Below, one piece after another: positions 33,788 to 44,730 of a stretch of 64,000 bases of DNA. Origin of the DNA: Arthrobacter sp. OAP107 (GTDB lineage Bacteria; Actinomycetota; Actinomycetes; Actinomycetales; Micrococcaceae); contig NZ_JBEPOK010000001.1 in NCBI RefSeq assembly GCF_040546765.1, positions 1,240,001-1,304,000 of the forward strand, given 5' to 3'. A program made the position numbers and the translations under genes. Position 1 is the stretch's first letter. Each line of letters opens with the position of its first letter. The notes below the pieces were generated by a model. It was not told where the DNA came from. It did no database searches and saw nothing but the letters and a program-made list of their open reading frames with translations.

Positions 33788-34756
33788 CTAGCGCCGCGCA
33801 CGAAGGGCCTGCCGCCGCAGCCGGAGCGCGTCGCCGTCGGGAAGCCGCTTGGTGACCAACCGGTAAAAGTACAGGACCCCGACGGCGGCGGCCACGATGC
33901 CGCCAAGGTTCACCAGCAACTGCAGGGCCGACCCGGCCGCCTTGCTGAATTCGCCAAGGACCAGCGCCACCGCTACGAAGCCGGCCGCGGGCACGGTGGT
34001 CACAGAAATAAAGACGCCGATCAGGGCGGCCGAGCGCCCGCTGATGACCGAGAGCATCCCGGCGGCACCGGCGAGGACGGCCACGATCAGCGAAAACGGT
34101 CCCGGGTGGTAGATGAACTCGGCCGCCGAGGCCCGGTCCAGCACGTCCCGCGGAAAGAGGCCCAGCGGCAGGGCCAGCCAGGTGATCAGCGCTGTGATCA
34201 GCATGGCCGCGGGGAAGCCCACGCCCAGGGCAACCGCCGCCCGCCCGCCGAGCCTCCAGTTTCGGCGCACCACGGCAACCGCCAGCGCAGCGAGCGGTCC
34301 GAACTCAGGCCCCACGGCCATGGCACCGACGATTGCGATGGTGGAGTCCGTCACGATGCCGATCGCTGCGAGCAGGGTGGCCAGCACAAGGAACGACAGG
34401 AGGGTCCAGCTGAGCCGGGACTCCTCACCGGTCTGCCGCGAGACCTCGTCCCAGATAACCGTGTCGGCGCCTTCTCCGGGGGCAGTCTCCTCGGCCCTGT
34501 CGGCCCTGTCGGAAAGAACCAGGTCCGGAGCTGTAAGGGCAATGGAACCGACCCTTTCAACGTTCAGGGCGCGGAGTTTCTCCATCAGCTCCTCGACCGA
34601 TTCCCGGGCCACATGCACCAGGACCACGTCGCCTTTGGGAAGGATCGAAGCAGCCGTGTGCAGTGCTACCTCGGCTGTGCCGGCCTGCTGCTGGCACAGG
34701 TCTGCCACGAGGGTGGTCAGTTCGGCTGGTACGCAAATCCGCATCTGGACGATCAC
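33788..34756 (-). CDS. DUF389 membrane protein
   Basis: 322 residues. The N-terminal 90 residues are a soluble ferredoxin-like domain (VALHTAASILPKGDVVLVHV). Six or more hydrophobic segments follow, with the DUF389 signature IVGAMAVGPEFGPLAALAVA and VRRNWRLGGRAA. The function of DUF389 (TIGR00341-like) proteins is unknown. GTG 34756 with GGAG upstream is chosen; ATG at 34780 or 34744 is also possible. TATAGA-type sequence about 45 bp upstream may be its promoter. Confidence 0.83.
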   Translation of the reverse strand: MIVQMRICVPAELTTLVADLCQQQAGTAEVALHTAASILPKGDVVLVHVARESVEELMEKLRALNVERVGSIALTAPDLVLSDRADRAEETAPGEGADTVIWDEVSRQTGEESRLSWTLLSFLVLATLLAAIGIVTDSTIAIVGAMAVGPEFGPLAALAVAVVRRNWRLGGRAAVALGVGFPAAMLITALITWLALPLGLFPRDVLDRASAAEFIYHPGPFSLIVAVLAGAAGMLSVISGRSAALIGVFISVTTVPAAGFVAVALVLGEFSKAAGSALQLLVNLGGIVAAAVGVLYFYRLVTKRLPDGDALRLRRQALRARR

Positions 34757-34860
34757 CTGACACTCCAATCCACGCACCAAATCCCCTTAGGCACCGACTC
34801 TATAGTGCCCAGGAAACCGGAACCCGCCCTGCTGAGACGCCGGTCACCCCCGGCGCGTTT

Positions 34861-34884
34861 GATTCGTCTCGAATGTCACGAATC
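34861..34884. promoter_or_regulatory. Inverted repeat upstream of the acyltransferase
   Basis: GATTCGT-N10-ACGAATC is a perfect dyad. TAACAT (34887-34892), a candidate -10, starts 2 bp later, so a regulator bound here would cover the -35 region. Confidence 0.45.
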
Positions 34885-34925
34885 GGTAACATAGGTGCTT
34901 TGTGCTGCCGTTTGAGGGGTTATCT

Positions 34926-37031
34926 GTGCCAGAAGCGAGATCGACGGACCCGCTGAAAAGCATGCCGCGCGAGGAGCCGGCGGGAAAAGAAAACCGTGAG
35001 CCGAGAGCTGCCCGGCTGAAAGCCAAGCCGGGCTACCGGCCCGAGGTCCAGGGCCTCCGCGCCCTGGCGGTGCTCATGGTGGTCACCTACCACGTCTGGC
35101 TTGGCCGGGTTTCCGGCGGCGTGGATATCTTCCTGCTCATCTCCGCGTTCCTGCTGACCCTGTCCTTCGTCCGCAAGGTGGAGAAGGGCACGCCGTTGCG
35201 GCTCGTGAGCCACTGGCTGCACCTCTTCAAGCGGCTGATCCCGGCCGCCGTCGTCGTGATTCTTGGTGTGCTGGCCGGAACCTGGCTGGTCCTGCCGCAG
35301 AGCCGCTGGCCCGACGTCCTCAACGAGGCCTGGGCATCCCTCCTCTACGGGCAGAACTGGCTGCTGGCCAACACCGCAGTGGACTACTACGCGCAGGACC
35401 ACTCCGGGGCCAGCCCGCTCCAGCACTTCTGGTCGCTCTCCATCCAGGGCCAGGTCTTCATTCTCTGGCCCCTCATCTTCGCCGGCTCCGCCCTCGTGTG
35501 GCGGCTGCTGCGGCGCCGCCGGGACGTCAGCTACCGGACCGTCCTGATGGTTGCCTTCGGCGGCATCTTCATCGCTTCCCTGGTGTTCTCGATCGACCAG
35601 ACGGCCAGCAACCAGGCGTACGCCTACTTCGACACCCGGACCCGGCTGTGGGAGTTCGCGCTGGGATCGCTGCTGGCCCTGGCACTGCCCTACCTGAAAC
35701 CGGGCAAGGCACTGCGCGTGGTGCTGGGCTGGGCCGGGCTCGCCGCCATGATTTCCTGCGGCCTGCTCCTCACCGTGGACCGGTCCTTCCCGGGCTTCAT
35801 CGCACTGTGGCCCACGCTGGCCGCGGCTGCCATCATCGTCGCCGGGCAAAGCGGCAGCCGGTTCGGCGTGGACCGGATCCTGTGCTCCAAGCCCCTCGTA
35901 GGCCTGGGGGACAACTCGTATGCCCTGTACCTCTGGCACTGGCCGGTCCTGGTGCTCTCACTTGCAGCCACCGGCATCGAAAAGCCCAACCTGGTCCAGG
36001 GCCTCGCCATCGTGGCAGGTTCAGTGGTCCTGGCCGTACTGACCACCCGCTTCGTCGAGAAGCCCCTGCGCGAGTGGCACTGGCCGCAGCTGCGGGCCTG
36101 GCGCACCGCCGTCGTGATTGTTGCCTGCGGTGCCCTGCTGGCCGGGCCGGTTGCGCTGTGGCAGACCAGACTGAACGCCGAGGAAGCAGCCGCAGCGGCG
36201 CAGCCGCGCGAGCTGACTCCGGGTGCTGCCGCGCTGGCGCCGGAAAACGCCGGCAAGCCGACGCCGGACGCCACCGTGATTCCGGCCCCTGCCGCCATGA
36301 AAAACGAGTGGGCGGACATAGACGGGCTGTGCACCGACGAAAACGTCCCCAGCGACCCGCTGCTCAACGGCTGCCTGCAGAACAGCAAGCCGGACAAGGT
36401 GACCAAACGGATCGTGGTGCTCGGTGACTCGCACGCCCAGCAGTACATGGCCGCGCTCGGGCCCATCGCCAGGGACCACGGCTGGGAGGTGGTCACCCTC
36501 CTGAAGGGGAACTGCCGGTTTGGCGCCGAATCCACGGAACGGGAGGCCGACTGCAATGCCTTTAACAAGGCCAGCGCCGCGTACGTCATGGAGCACAAGC
36601 CGGACGCCGTGTTCACAGTGGCGTCCCTCACGCACAAGGAAGCCCCGTTCGAAACCGAGGTGCCCGGCTACCTGGAGGGCATCAAGCCGTTCACCGATGC
36701 CGGAATAGACGTGGTGGGCGTCAGGGACAACCCCCGCTTCGCCATCAACATGCCTGAATGCGTCCAGAAGTACGGCACCGACGCGGCGGAGTGCAACCCG
36801 CCGCTGGGAGAATCCCTTGCCGCCAAGTCCCCGCTGGATGCATACCGGGGCAAGGTGGACGGGCTGCATCTGATGGACATGAGCGACTTCATCTGCGCGG
36901 GCGGCATCTGCCCGGCCGTGGTGGGCAACGTCTACGTCTACAAGGACGACAACCACCTCACCAAGACCTACGTGCAGTCCATGATTCCGATGTTCGAGAA
37001 GAGGCTCCTGGCGTCCACGGGGTGGAAGTAG
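34926..37031 (+). CDS. Membrane acyltransferase 3 with extracellular SGNH domain
   Basis: OafA/OatA-like O-acyltransferase of 701 residues. YRPEVQGLRALAVLMVVTYHVW has the catalytic-type His, followed by about ten TM segments and SYALYLWHWPVLV. The C-terminal SGNH domain (about residues 480-700) has VVLGDSHAQQYMAAL and DDNHLTKTYV (Asp-x-x-His). Such proteins acetylate cell-wall or surface glycans. GTG 34926 has GAGGGG upstream and is preferred to GTG 34902. A dyad lies at the promoter. Confidence 0.9.
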   Translation: MPEARSTDPLKSMPREEPAGKENREPRAARLKAKPGYRPEVQGLRALAVLMVVTYHVWLGRVSGGVDIFLLISAFLLTLSFVRKVEKGTPLRLVSHWLHLFKRLIPAAVVVILGVLAGTWLVLPQSRWPDVLNEAWASLLYGQNWLLANTAVDYYAQDHSGASPLQHFWSLSIQGQVFILWPLIFAGSALVWRLLRRRRDVSYRTVLMVAFGGIFIASLVFSIDQTASNQAYAYFDTRTRLWEFALGSLLALALPYLKPGKALRVVLGWAGLAAMISCGLLLTVDRSFPGFIALWPTLAAAAIIVAGQSGSRFGVDRILCSKPLVGLGDNSYALYLWHWPVLVLSLAATGIEKPNLVQGLAIVAGSVVLAVLTTRFVEKPLREWHWPQLRAWRTAVVIVACGALLAGPVALWQTRLNAEEAAAAAQPRELTPGAAALAPENAGKPTPDATVIPAPAAMKNEWADIDGLCTDENVPSDPLLNGCLQNSKPDKVTKRIVVLGDSHAQQYMAALGPIARDHGWEVVTLLKGNCRFGAESTEREADCNAFNKASAAYVMEHKPDAVFTVASLTHKEAPFETEVPGYLEGIKPFTDAGIDVVGVRDNPRFAINMPECVQKYGTDAAECNPPLGESLAAKSPLDAYRGKVDGLHLMDMSDFICAGGICPAVVGNVYVYKDDNHLTKTYVQSMIPMFEKRLLASTGWK

Positions 37032-37142
37032 CGTGCCCTTGCTCACAGTGCCGCTGCGGAATATGGGGATCGCCGCCAAGGTTCTAGTATTAATTCAATT
37101 CCTCCAGAACCACCTCCTGGCCCCGAGCCAACCCTGCACAGG

Positions 37143-37165
37143 CCAGTCCCGTAATGACGGGCTGG
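37143..37165 (+). terminator. Weak hairpin between the acyltransferase gene and guaB
   Basis: CCAG-T-CCCGT pairs with ACGGG-CTGG over an AATG loop, with one bulge and no T-run. It may be a transcript end or part of the guaB leader. Confidence 0.35.
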
Positions 37166-37199
37166 TCATCGGTTGCAACCCCTACCCGTGAACCTGTAA

Positions 37200-38732
<1,533 letters not shown>

Positions 38733-38744
38733 CCGGGTACCGCT

Positions 38745-38778
38745 GACGGGCCGCGGGTTTACCTCCCAGCGGCCCGTC
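38745..38778 (+). terminator. Terminator after guaB
   Basis: GACGGGCCGC and GCGGCCCGTC form a perfect 10-bp stem with a 14-nt loop, followed by GTCGTTTG. Confidence 0.75.
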
Positions 38779-38817
38779 GTCGTTTGCGCCGCCTCAGACG
38801 TGTCGGTGCACCGGGAC

Positions 38818-38823
38818 TAGGCT
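38818..38823 (+). promoter_or_regulatory. Leaderless -10 box for the ABC exporter
   Basis: TAGGCT lies 6 nt before ATG 38830. The spacer also contains GGAG. Confidence 0.5.
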
Positions 38824-38829
38824 GGAGCC

Positions 38830-40689
38830 ATGTCCCAACCACGCCATCCCGCCGAACTGAACCCGAAAAGGGAGCCCCAGCGGCGGCTGGCACTGAAGCC
38901 CTATGCCCGCGCCGTGGCCCAGGTGCTGCGCGTCAGTTTCCGCGCGTCGCCGGGTGCCGTGCTCATGAAGGTGGCCGGTTCGCTGATCTCGGCGGTGCTG
39001 CCGCTGGTCACCACCTACTTCGCCGGCCTGACCACCACCGCGCTGGCGGCAGCCTACAGCGGGGACGCTGCGGCCGGGCAGCAGGCCATCGTCTACGTCA
39101 TCATCACCGCCGCGCTGGGCCTGTTCTGGGGCGCCTTCGGCAGTTTGGACCGCTACATCCAGCAGGTCATGAGCTTCCGGGTGGGAGCCATCGTGGGCGA
39201 CCTGATGTACGAACGGTTTCTTGCGCTGGACTTCTGGCGGTACGACGACAAGGAAACCGTAGATCTTTACGACCGCGCCAAGCGGTTCTCGGACTCCTAT
39301 GCCAGGGTCCTGGACCGGATTGCGGCCATTTTCACGCAGCTGGTGTCGGTGCTTCTGGCCATCGGCGCGCTGCTTCTGGTGAGCTGGTGGATCGCGGTGA
39401 TCGTGCTGGTCGCGATCGTTCCGAGCGTGTACCTGCAGTTCAAGCTGTCCCGCGAGCAGATCGCGCACTGGAACACACAGGTGGATTCGCGGCGGCAGCG
39501 GCGGATGATCGAGACCAATCTGCTCCGCCCGCAGCACATCGCCGAGATGCGCCTGTACGGGATCGTCGGGTACCTTATGGATCTTCGCTCCCGGCTCCGC
39601 GACGCCGACGAGAAGCGCCGGCTGGACTTCCAGAAGCGGTACATGCCCAAGCAGTTGGCCGCCGATGCCCTGCAATACGCGGCGGAGGTTGTCTCGCTCA
39701 TCTGGGTGGTGGGCCAGATCATCGTCAGGGCCCAGCCGGTGGGGCAGTTCCTCTACATCCAGCAGATCGTCAGCCGGGCGCTGTCCACGGCGAACAGCCT
39801 GGTGTCCTCACTCAGCTCGATCGACGAGGACCTGGCCAACCTCAAGGACTACGAGCTGTTCATGGCGCTGCCCGTGCATTCCAGCCACGCACCGCCGCTG
39901 CTGGAGGCGCCCAGGACGGTTGAGCTGCGGGACATCCGCTTCACCTATACCGGCAGTGACATCGAAGTGATCCGCGGCATCAGCATGACCATCCGCGAAG
40001 GTCAGCACATTGCCATCGTGGGGGAGAACGGCGCCGGGAAGTCCACGCTGATCCGCATCCTTGCCGGGCTTTACCGCCCGGACTCCGGCCAGGTGATGCT
40101 CGACGGCGTGGACCTCGCCGCCGTCGACGTCACCTCCTGGCACCGCCACCTGGCGGTGCTGAGCCAGGAGTTCCTCAAGTACGAGTTCGCCACCGCGGCG
40201 GAAAACATCCTCTTCGGCGACGTCGACGCACCCCGGAACGATGAGCAGATCAGCCGTGCGGCCGCCGACGCCGAGGCACTGGAGTTCATCAACAAGCTGC
40301 CCAACGGCCTGGACAACCACGTCAGCAACTGGATGGAAGATCCGCGCGGCCGGAAGGGGAGCGGGCTGAGCGGCGGGCAGTGGCAGCGGCTGGCCATGGC
40401 CCGGAACTTCTACCGGAACGCCTCCTTCATGGTCATGGATGAGCCAACCTCCGCCATCGACGCGCTGGCGGAGCACCGCATCTTCACCCGGCTGTTCTCC
40501 GAGCGCAGCAGCACCATCATCGCCATCAGCCACCGGCTCGCCACGATCGAGAAGGCGGACATCGTGTACATGCTCGAGGACGGCAGGATCGTGGAGCAGG
40601 GCACGCACCGGGAACTGGTGGCCCTCCGCGGCCGCTACTTCCGGATGTTCGAGTCCCAGCTCAGCGTCGAGGAGGCCGGCGGGATCTGA
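38830..40689 (+). CDS. ABC exporter, fused membrane and ATPase domains
   Basis: 619 residues. The membrane domain (about 1-340) has six hydrophobic segments. The ATPase domain has Walker A GENGAGKST at 398-406, the signature LSGGQWQRLAMARNF, Walker B FMVMDEPTSAID and the His of the switch in AISHRLATI. The half-transporter layout implies a dimer. MsbA/MdlB-like exporters move lipids, peptides or drugs; nothing here fixes the substrate. It is a single gene. Confidence 0.9.
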   Translation: MSQPRHPAELNPKREPQRRLALKPYARAVAQVLRVSFRASPGAVLMKVAGSLISAVLPLVTTYFAGLTTTALAAAYSGDAAAGQQAIVYVIITAALGLFWGAFGSLDRYIQQVMSFRVGAIVGDLMYERFLALDFWRYDDKETVDLYDRAKRFSDSYARVLDRIAAIFTQLVSVLLAIGALLLVSWWIAVIVLVAIVPSVYLQFKLSREQIAHWNTQVDSRRQRRMIETNLLRPQHIAEMRLYGIVGYLMDLRSRLRDADEKRRLDFQKRYMPKQLAADALQYAAEVVSLIWVVGQIIVRAQPVGQFLYIQQIVSRALSTANSLVSSLSSIDEDLANLKDYELFMALPVHSSHAPPLLEAPRTVELRDIRFTYTGSDIEVIRGISMTIREGQHIAIVGENGAGKSTLIRILAGLYRPDSGQVMLDGVDLAAVDVTSWHRHLAVLSQEFLKYEFATAAENILFGDVDAPRNDEQISRAAADAEALEFINKLPNGLDNHVSNWMEDPRGRKGSGLSGGQWQRLAMARNFYRNASFMVMDEPTSAIDALAEHRIFTRLFSERSSTIIAISHRLATIEKADIVYMLEDGRIVEQGTHRELVALRGRYFRMFESQLSVEEAGGI

Positions 40690-40945
40690 GGCTTTCCACC
40701 ACGGTTGTCCGGACCCGGGCGAGGCTGGGCCGCGGCTGAACGCTGCTGAACCCGAAAGTCACCGGAGGGCTGAACGGCGGACAGGGTCCCGGTGTCCTTG
40801 CCGTGCCAATTGACGACGGCGCAGAAGCTGTAGGTACCCGCTATGAAGTCTGCCCACCACCGCGCGCAGGCCGGAGGCGGTTCCGATCCCTGCGATATGG
40901 CCGTCGAAGACCCACCGCTTGCCCGTGCGCCTACTGTAGCTGGGA

Positions 40946-40951
40946 TAACCT
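40946..40951 (+). promoter_or_regulatory. Leaderless -10 box for guaB3
   Basis: TAACCT lies 6 nt before GTG 40958. Confidence 0.6.
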
Positions 40952-40957
40952 AGAGCA

Positions 40958-42094
40958 GTGACTTACGAGATTGAGATTGGCCGTGGCAAGCGTGGGCGTC
41001 GTGCCTACTCCCTGGACGACATTGCGATCGTCCCCAACCGTCGCACCCGTGACCCCAAGGACGTCTCCGTCTCGTGGCAGATCGATGCCTACAAGTTCGA
41101 CATGCCGGTCATCGCGGCACCCATGGACTCGGCCATGTCCCCGGCGACGGCCATCACGCTCGGCAAGCTCGGCGGCCTGGGCGTCCTGGACCTCGAGGGC
41201 CTGTGGACCCGGTACGAGGACCCGCAGCCCGTGCTGGACGAGATCGGCGCGCTCGCGGATGAAACCAACAGCCCGGCCGTCACGCGCAGGATGCAGGAGC
41301 TCTACCAGGCCCCGATTCAGCCCGAACTGATCACGTCCCGGCTGGCCGAAATCCGCGCCGCCGGCATCACCGTGGCGGGCTCCCTGACCCCGCAGCGCAC
41401 CCAGGAACACTACAAGACCGTGGTGGCTGCCGGCGTCGACATCTTTGTGATCCGCGGAACCACGGTCTCCGCCGAGCACGTCTCGAAGGACCACGAGCCG
41501 CTGAACCTCAAGCAGTTCATCTACGAACTCGACGTCCCCGTCATCGTGGGCGGTGCCGCCGGCTACACGCCCGCCCTGCACCTCATGCGCACCGGGGCCG
41601 CCGGCGTTCTGGTCGGATTCGGCGGCGGCGCCACCACCACCACGCGCCGCGCCCTGGGCATCCACTCGCCCATGGCCTCCGCCATCTCCGACGTCGCGGC
41701 CGCCCGCCGCGACTATATGGACGAGTCCGGCGGACGCTACGTCCACGTGATTGCCGACGGCGGCATGGGCACCTCGGGGGACATCGTCAAGGCCATCGCT
41801 GTGGGCGCCGATGCCGTCATGCTCGGCACGGCCCTCGCCCGGGCAGAGGAAGCCCCCGGGAAGGGCTGGCACTGGGGCCAGGAGGCCCACCACCTGGAAC
41901 TGCCCCGCGGCGACAGGGTCAACATCGGAACTGTCGGTCCGCTGGAAGAGGTGCTCTTCGGGCCGGGCCACCACACCAACGGAACCTCCAACCTCATCGG
42001 CGCGCTCCGCCGCTCCATGGCCACCACCGGCTACTCGGACCTCAAGGAGTTCCAGCGGGTCGACGTCGTGGTTTCCCCCTACGAAGGAAACTGA
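40958..42094 (+). CDS. guaB3: GuaB3-family IMP dehydrogenase-related protein
   Basis: 378-residue TIM barrel without CBS domains. YSLDDIAIVPNRRTRDPKDVSVSW is the family N-terminus. Where IMPDH has the catalytic Cys (Gly-Ser-x-Cys-Thr-Thr-Arg), this protein reads GATTTTRR, so the position appears to be Thr227. HVIADGGMGTSGDIVKAIAVGADAVMLGTALA binds phosphate. GuaB3 proteins are reported to have GMP reductase-like roles in some bacteria, but the activity here is not shown. It is separate from guaB, with its own leaderless promoter. Confidence 0.9.
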   Translation: MTYEIEIGRGKRGRRAYSLDDIAIVPNRRTRDPKDVSVSWQIDAYKFDMPVIAAPMDSAMSPATAITLGKLGGLGVLDLEGLWTRYEDPQPVLDEIGALADETNSPAVTRRMQELYQAPIQPELITSRLAEIRAAGITVAGSLTPQRTQEHYKTVVAAGVDIFVIRGTTVSAEHVSKDHEPLNLKQFIYELDVPVIVGGAAGYTPALHLMRTGAAGVLVGFGGGATTTTRRALGIHSPMASAISDVAAARRDYMDESGGRYVHVIADGGMGTSGDIVKAIAVGADAVMLGTALARAEEAPGKGWHWGQEAHHLELPRGDRVNIGTVGPLEEVLFGPGHHTNGTSNLIGALRRSMATTGYSDLKEFQRVDVVVSPYEGN

Positions 42095-42191
42095 CCTGCG
42101 GCACCCGGCAACATAGTCCGCGCCCTGCCCATCGGCTGACGTACGAAGTACTCTGGTGAACTACAACGTTCGATGAGGATGGAGGCCTGTC

Positions 42192-43943
42192 ATGACCGGT
42201 TTCGATGAACGTCCGGCGGCGACCAAAGGCGCTCTGGGACCCGAGGCGCGGGAGGCTGCACTAGCCGCGTTGAAGGCTTCGGCGGAGCCGGGCAAGGAAC
42301 TGGACATCCTCATCGTCGGCGGCGGCATCGTCGGGACGGGCGTTGCCCTCGACGCCGTTACCCGCGGCCTGAACGTCGGCATCGTGGAAGCCAGCGACTG
42401 GGCCGCCGGGACATCGTCACGGTCCTCCAAGCTCATCCACGGCGGCCTCCGTTACCTGGAAATGCTCGACTTCGCACTCGTGAAGGAAGCACTCCAGGAA
42501 CGGGGCCTGCTGCTTTCCGAACTGGCGCCGCACCTGGCCCGGCCGGTGCCGTTCCTGTACCCGCTGACCAAACACTTCGTCGAGCGGCCGTACATCGGCG
42601 CGGGCATCGCACTGTACGACGTCATGTCCATCTCCGGCGGCCACAAGCGCGGCGTGCCGTTCCACAAACACCTCTCGCGCCGGGGCACCCTGCGCGCCGC
42701 CCCGAGCCTGAAGGACGACGCCTTCGTCGGATCCATCCGCTACTACGACGGTCAGGTGGATGACGCGAAGTACGTGGCCAACCTGGTCCGCACCGCCGCA
42801 TACTACGGCGCCCACGCGGTCAACCAGACCGCCGTCGTCGACTTCCTGCGCGAGGGCGAGCGCGTGGTGGGCGCCAAGGTGGTCAACCGCGAGGACAACT
42901 CCACCTTCAACATCAGGGCCAAGCAGGTCATCAACGCCACCGGGGTATGGACCGACGAAACCCAGGCCATGGTCACCGAGCGCGGCCAGCTGAAGGTGCG
43001 CGCGTCCAAGGGCATCCACCTGGTGGTGCCGCGGGACCGCTTCCAGTCAACGGTCGGGCTGATCCTGCGGACGGAGAAGTCCGTGCTGTTCGTCATCCCG
43101 TGGGGGCGGCACTGGATCATCGGCACCACGGACACCGACTGGCACCTGGACAAGGCCCACCCCGCGGCGTCCAGCAAGGACATCGACTACCTCCTGGAAC
43201 ACGTCAACAAGGTCCTGAAACGGCCGCTCACCAGGGAGGACGTGGAGGGTGTCTATGCCGGGCTGCGGCCGCTGCTGGCGGGGGAAAGCGACTCCACCGC
43301 CAAGCTCTCCCGCGAGCATGTCGTGGCGCATCCGGTGCCCGGCCTGGTGGTGGTGGCCGGCGGCAAGTGGACCACCTACCGCGTCATGGCCAAGGACGCC
43401 GTGGACGAGGCCGTGCGCAGCATGGACGAGCGCGTGCCGCCGAGCTGCACCGAGACCATTCCGCTGCTGGGGGCCAGCGGGTTCAAGGCCGCCTGGAACC
43501 GCCGCAACCGGACTGCCGAGGAATCGGGGGTGCACGTGGCGCGCGTGGAGCACCTGCTGAACCGCTACGGATCCATGGCCTCCGAGGTGCTGGCCATCAT
43601 TCGCGAGCGGCCCGAACTCGCCGAACCGCTGCCCGGCGCCGACGACTACCTGCAGGCCGAGGCGGTCTACGCGGCGACCCACGAAGGCGCCCGGCACGTG
43701 CACGACGTCCTGACCAGGCGTACCCGGATTTCCATCGAGGCTTGGGACCGCGGTGTGTCTGCCGTCCCGGTAGTCGCTAAGCTTATGGGAGAAATTCTTG
43801 GCTGGAGCGATGCGCAGCGGGAAAGCGAAATCAAGCATTACCTTGCGCGGGTGGAGGCCGAACGGCTCAGCCAGCAGCAGCCCGATGACGAGTCAGCGGA
43901 TGCTGCCCGGCTGGGTGCGGAGGATATCGTCCCGCTGCGCTGA
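42192..43943 (+). CDS. glpD: Glycerol-3-phosphate dehydrogenase (FAD, GlpD-type)
   Basis: Membrane-associated flavoenzyme that oxidises glycerol-3-phosphate to dihydroxyacetone phosphate. The 583 residues include DILIVGGGIVGTGVALDAV (FAD), the GlpD signature TSSRSSKLIHGGLRYLE, WGRHWIIGTTDTDW and GGKWTTYRVMAKDAVDE. The ATG follows GGAGG. A PTS IIA gene follows 47 bp later and may be cotranscribed. Confidence 0.95.
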   Translation: MTGFDERPAATKGALGPEAREAALAALKASAEPGKELDILIVGGGIVGTGVALDAVTRGLNVGIVEASDWAAGTSSRSSKLIHGGLRYLEMLDFALVKEALQERGLLLSELAPHLARPVPFLYPLTKHFVERPYIGAGIALYDVMSISGGHKRGVPFHKHLSRRGTLRAAPSLKDDAFVGSIRYYDGQVDDAKYVANLVRTAAYYGAHAVNQTAVVDFLREGERVVGAKVVNREDNSTFNIRAKQVINATGVWTDETQAMVTERGQLKVRASKGIHLVVPRDRFQSTVGLILRTEKSVLFVIPWGRHWIIGTTDTDWHLDKAHPAASSKDIDYLLEHVNKVLKRPLTREDVEGVYAGLRPLLAGESDSTAKLSREHVVAHPVPGLVVVAGGKWTTYRVMAKDAVDEAVRSMDERVPPSCTETIPLLGASGFKAAWNRRNRTAEESGVHVARVEHLLNRYGSMASEVLAIIRERPELAEPLPGADDYLQAEAVYAATHEGARHVHDVLTRRTRISIEAWDRGVSAVPVVAKLMGEILGWSDAQRESEIKHYLARVEAERLSQQQPDDESADAARLGAEDIVPLR

Positions 43944-43990
43944 GATCGCGCCCCGCCCGGACGGGCCCAGCCTCACTGAAGGGACACCAC

Positions 43991-44479
43991 TTGGCGGAAC
44001 CACTGGACCGTTACGATGCCGAACTCACCACGCCGGACATGGTGATCCTCGAAATGGAGGCCGAGGACAAGGTGGATGCGGCCAGCCAGCTGGCCCGGAA
44101 GCTCTACGATGCCGGCCGCGTCTCAGACCTCGAGGGCTTCCTGGCGCACGTCAACGCCCGCGAGCACCAGCTGGCGACCGGCCTGCCCGGGGGAGTGGGC
44201 CTGCCGCACGCCCGCAGCGAGTACGTCTCGGAGACCTCGATCGCCGTCGGCATCACCAAGTACGGCAAGGCCCTGGACTTCGGCGCCTCCGACGGCCCTG
44301 CCACAGTGATCCTGCTGATCGCCACGCCGGCGAGTTCCTTCTCCGACCACTTGGAAGTGCTCGCCACGTTGGCGCGGTCCCTGTCCAAGGAATCCTTCCG
44401 GGAATCGCTGCGCCGGGCCTACGATGCCGAGGTCATCGCAGAGCTCATCAACTCCAGCCTGGTCTTCTTCGACCACTAA
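43991..44479 (+). CDS. PTS sugar transporter subunit IIA, fructose type
   Basis: 162 residues of the PtsN/FruA IIA fold. GGVGLPHARSEYV carries the phosphorylated His. The TTG start at 43991 follows GAAGGGAC. No EIIB or EIIC is adjacent, so this may serve a remote permease or a regulatory role. It follows glpD, suggesting links to carbon sensing. Confidence 0.88.
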   Translation: MAEPLDRYDAELTTPDMVILEMEAEDKVDAASQLARKLYDAGRVSDLEGFLAHVNAREHQLATGLPGGVGLPHARSEYVSETSIAVGITKYGKALDFGASDGPATVILLIATPASSFSDHLEVLATLARSLSKESFRESLRRAYDAEVIAELINSSLVFFDH

Positions 44480-44497
44480 AGATTGGGGCAGGCTCCC

Positions 44498-44655
44498 CAC
44501 TCTTGGGGCAGGCCCTTTCGTGTCGACTCCGTCGCCACGTAGGGACCCGGCTTTGAACTGGTCCCCGATACTTGGCCAGTCCAACTATCGGGGACCAGTT
44601 CACTCTTGGGGCAGGCCCTTTCGTGTCGACTCCGTCGCCACGTAGGGACCCGGCT
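44498..44655. repeat. 55-bp direct repeats flanking a large palindrome
   Basis: A 55-bp segment starting CACTCTTGGGGCAGG occurs at 44498-44552 and 44601-44655. A third partial copy starts at 44660. Each CCCCACTCTTGGGG is itself a small hairpin. The cluster fills the gap between the PTS gene and the SURF1 gene. Confidence 0.9.
44555..44601. repeat. 16-bp perfect inverted repeat
   Basis: GAACTGGTCCCCGATA (44555-44570) is the exact reverse complement of 44586-44601. Inside it TTGG and CCAA add four more pairs after one mismatch, giving a 47-nt hairpin. It sits between the two direct repeats. Confidence 0.9.
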
Positions 44656-44718
44656 GCCCCACTCTTGGGGCAGGCCCGCCTCTGGGCAGGCGTTTCGTTG
44701 TTCTACACGCGGACGAAG

Positions 44719-44724
44719 TAACGT
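44719..44724 (+). promoter_or_regulatory. Leaderless -10 box for the SURF1 gene
   Basis: TAACGT lies 6 nt before GTG 44731. Confidence 0.55.
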
Positions 44725-44730
44725 TAAGGG

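Noticed and set aside
40690..40945. Possible small gene between the ABC exporter and guaB3
   Set aside because: No frame with a credible start, family match or consistent codon use was seen.
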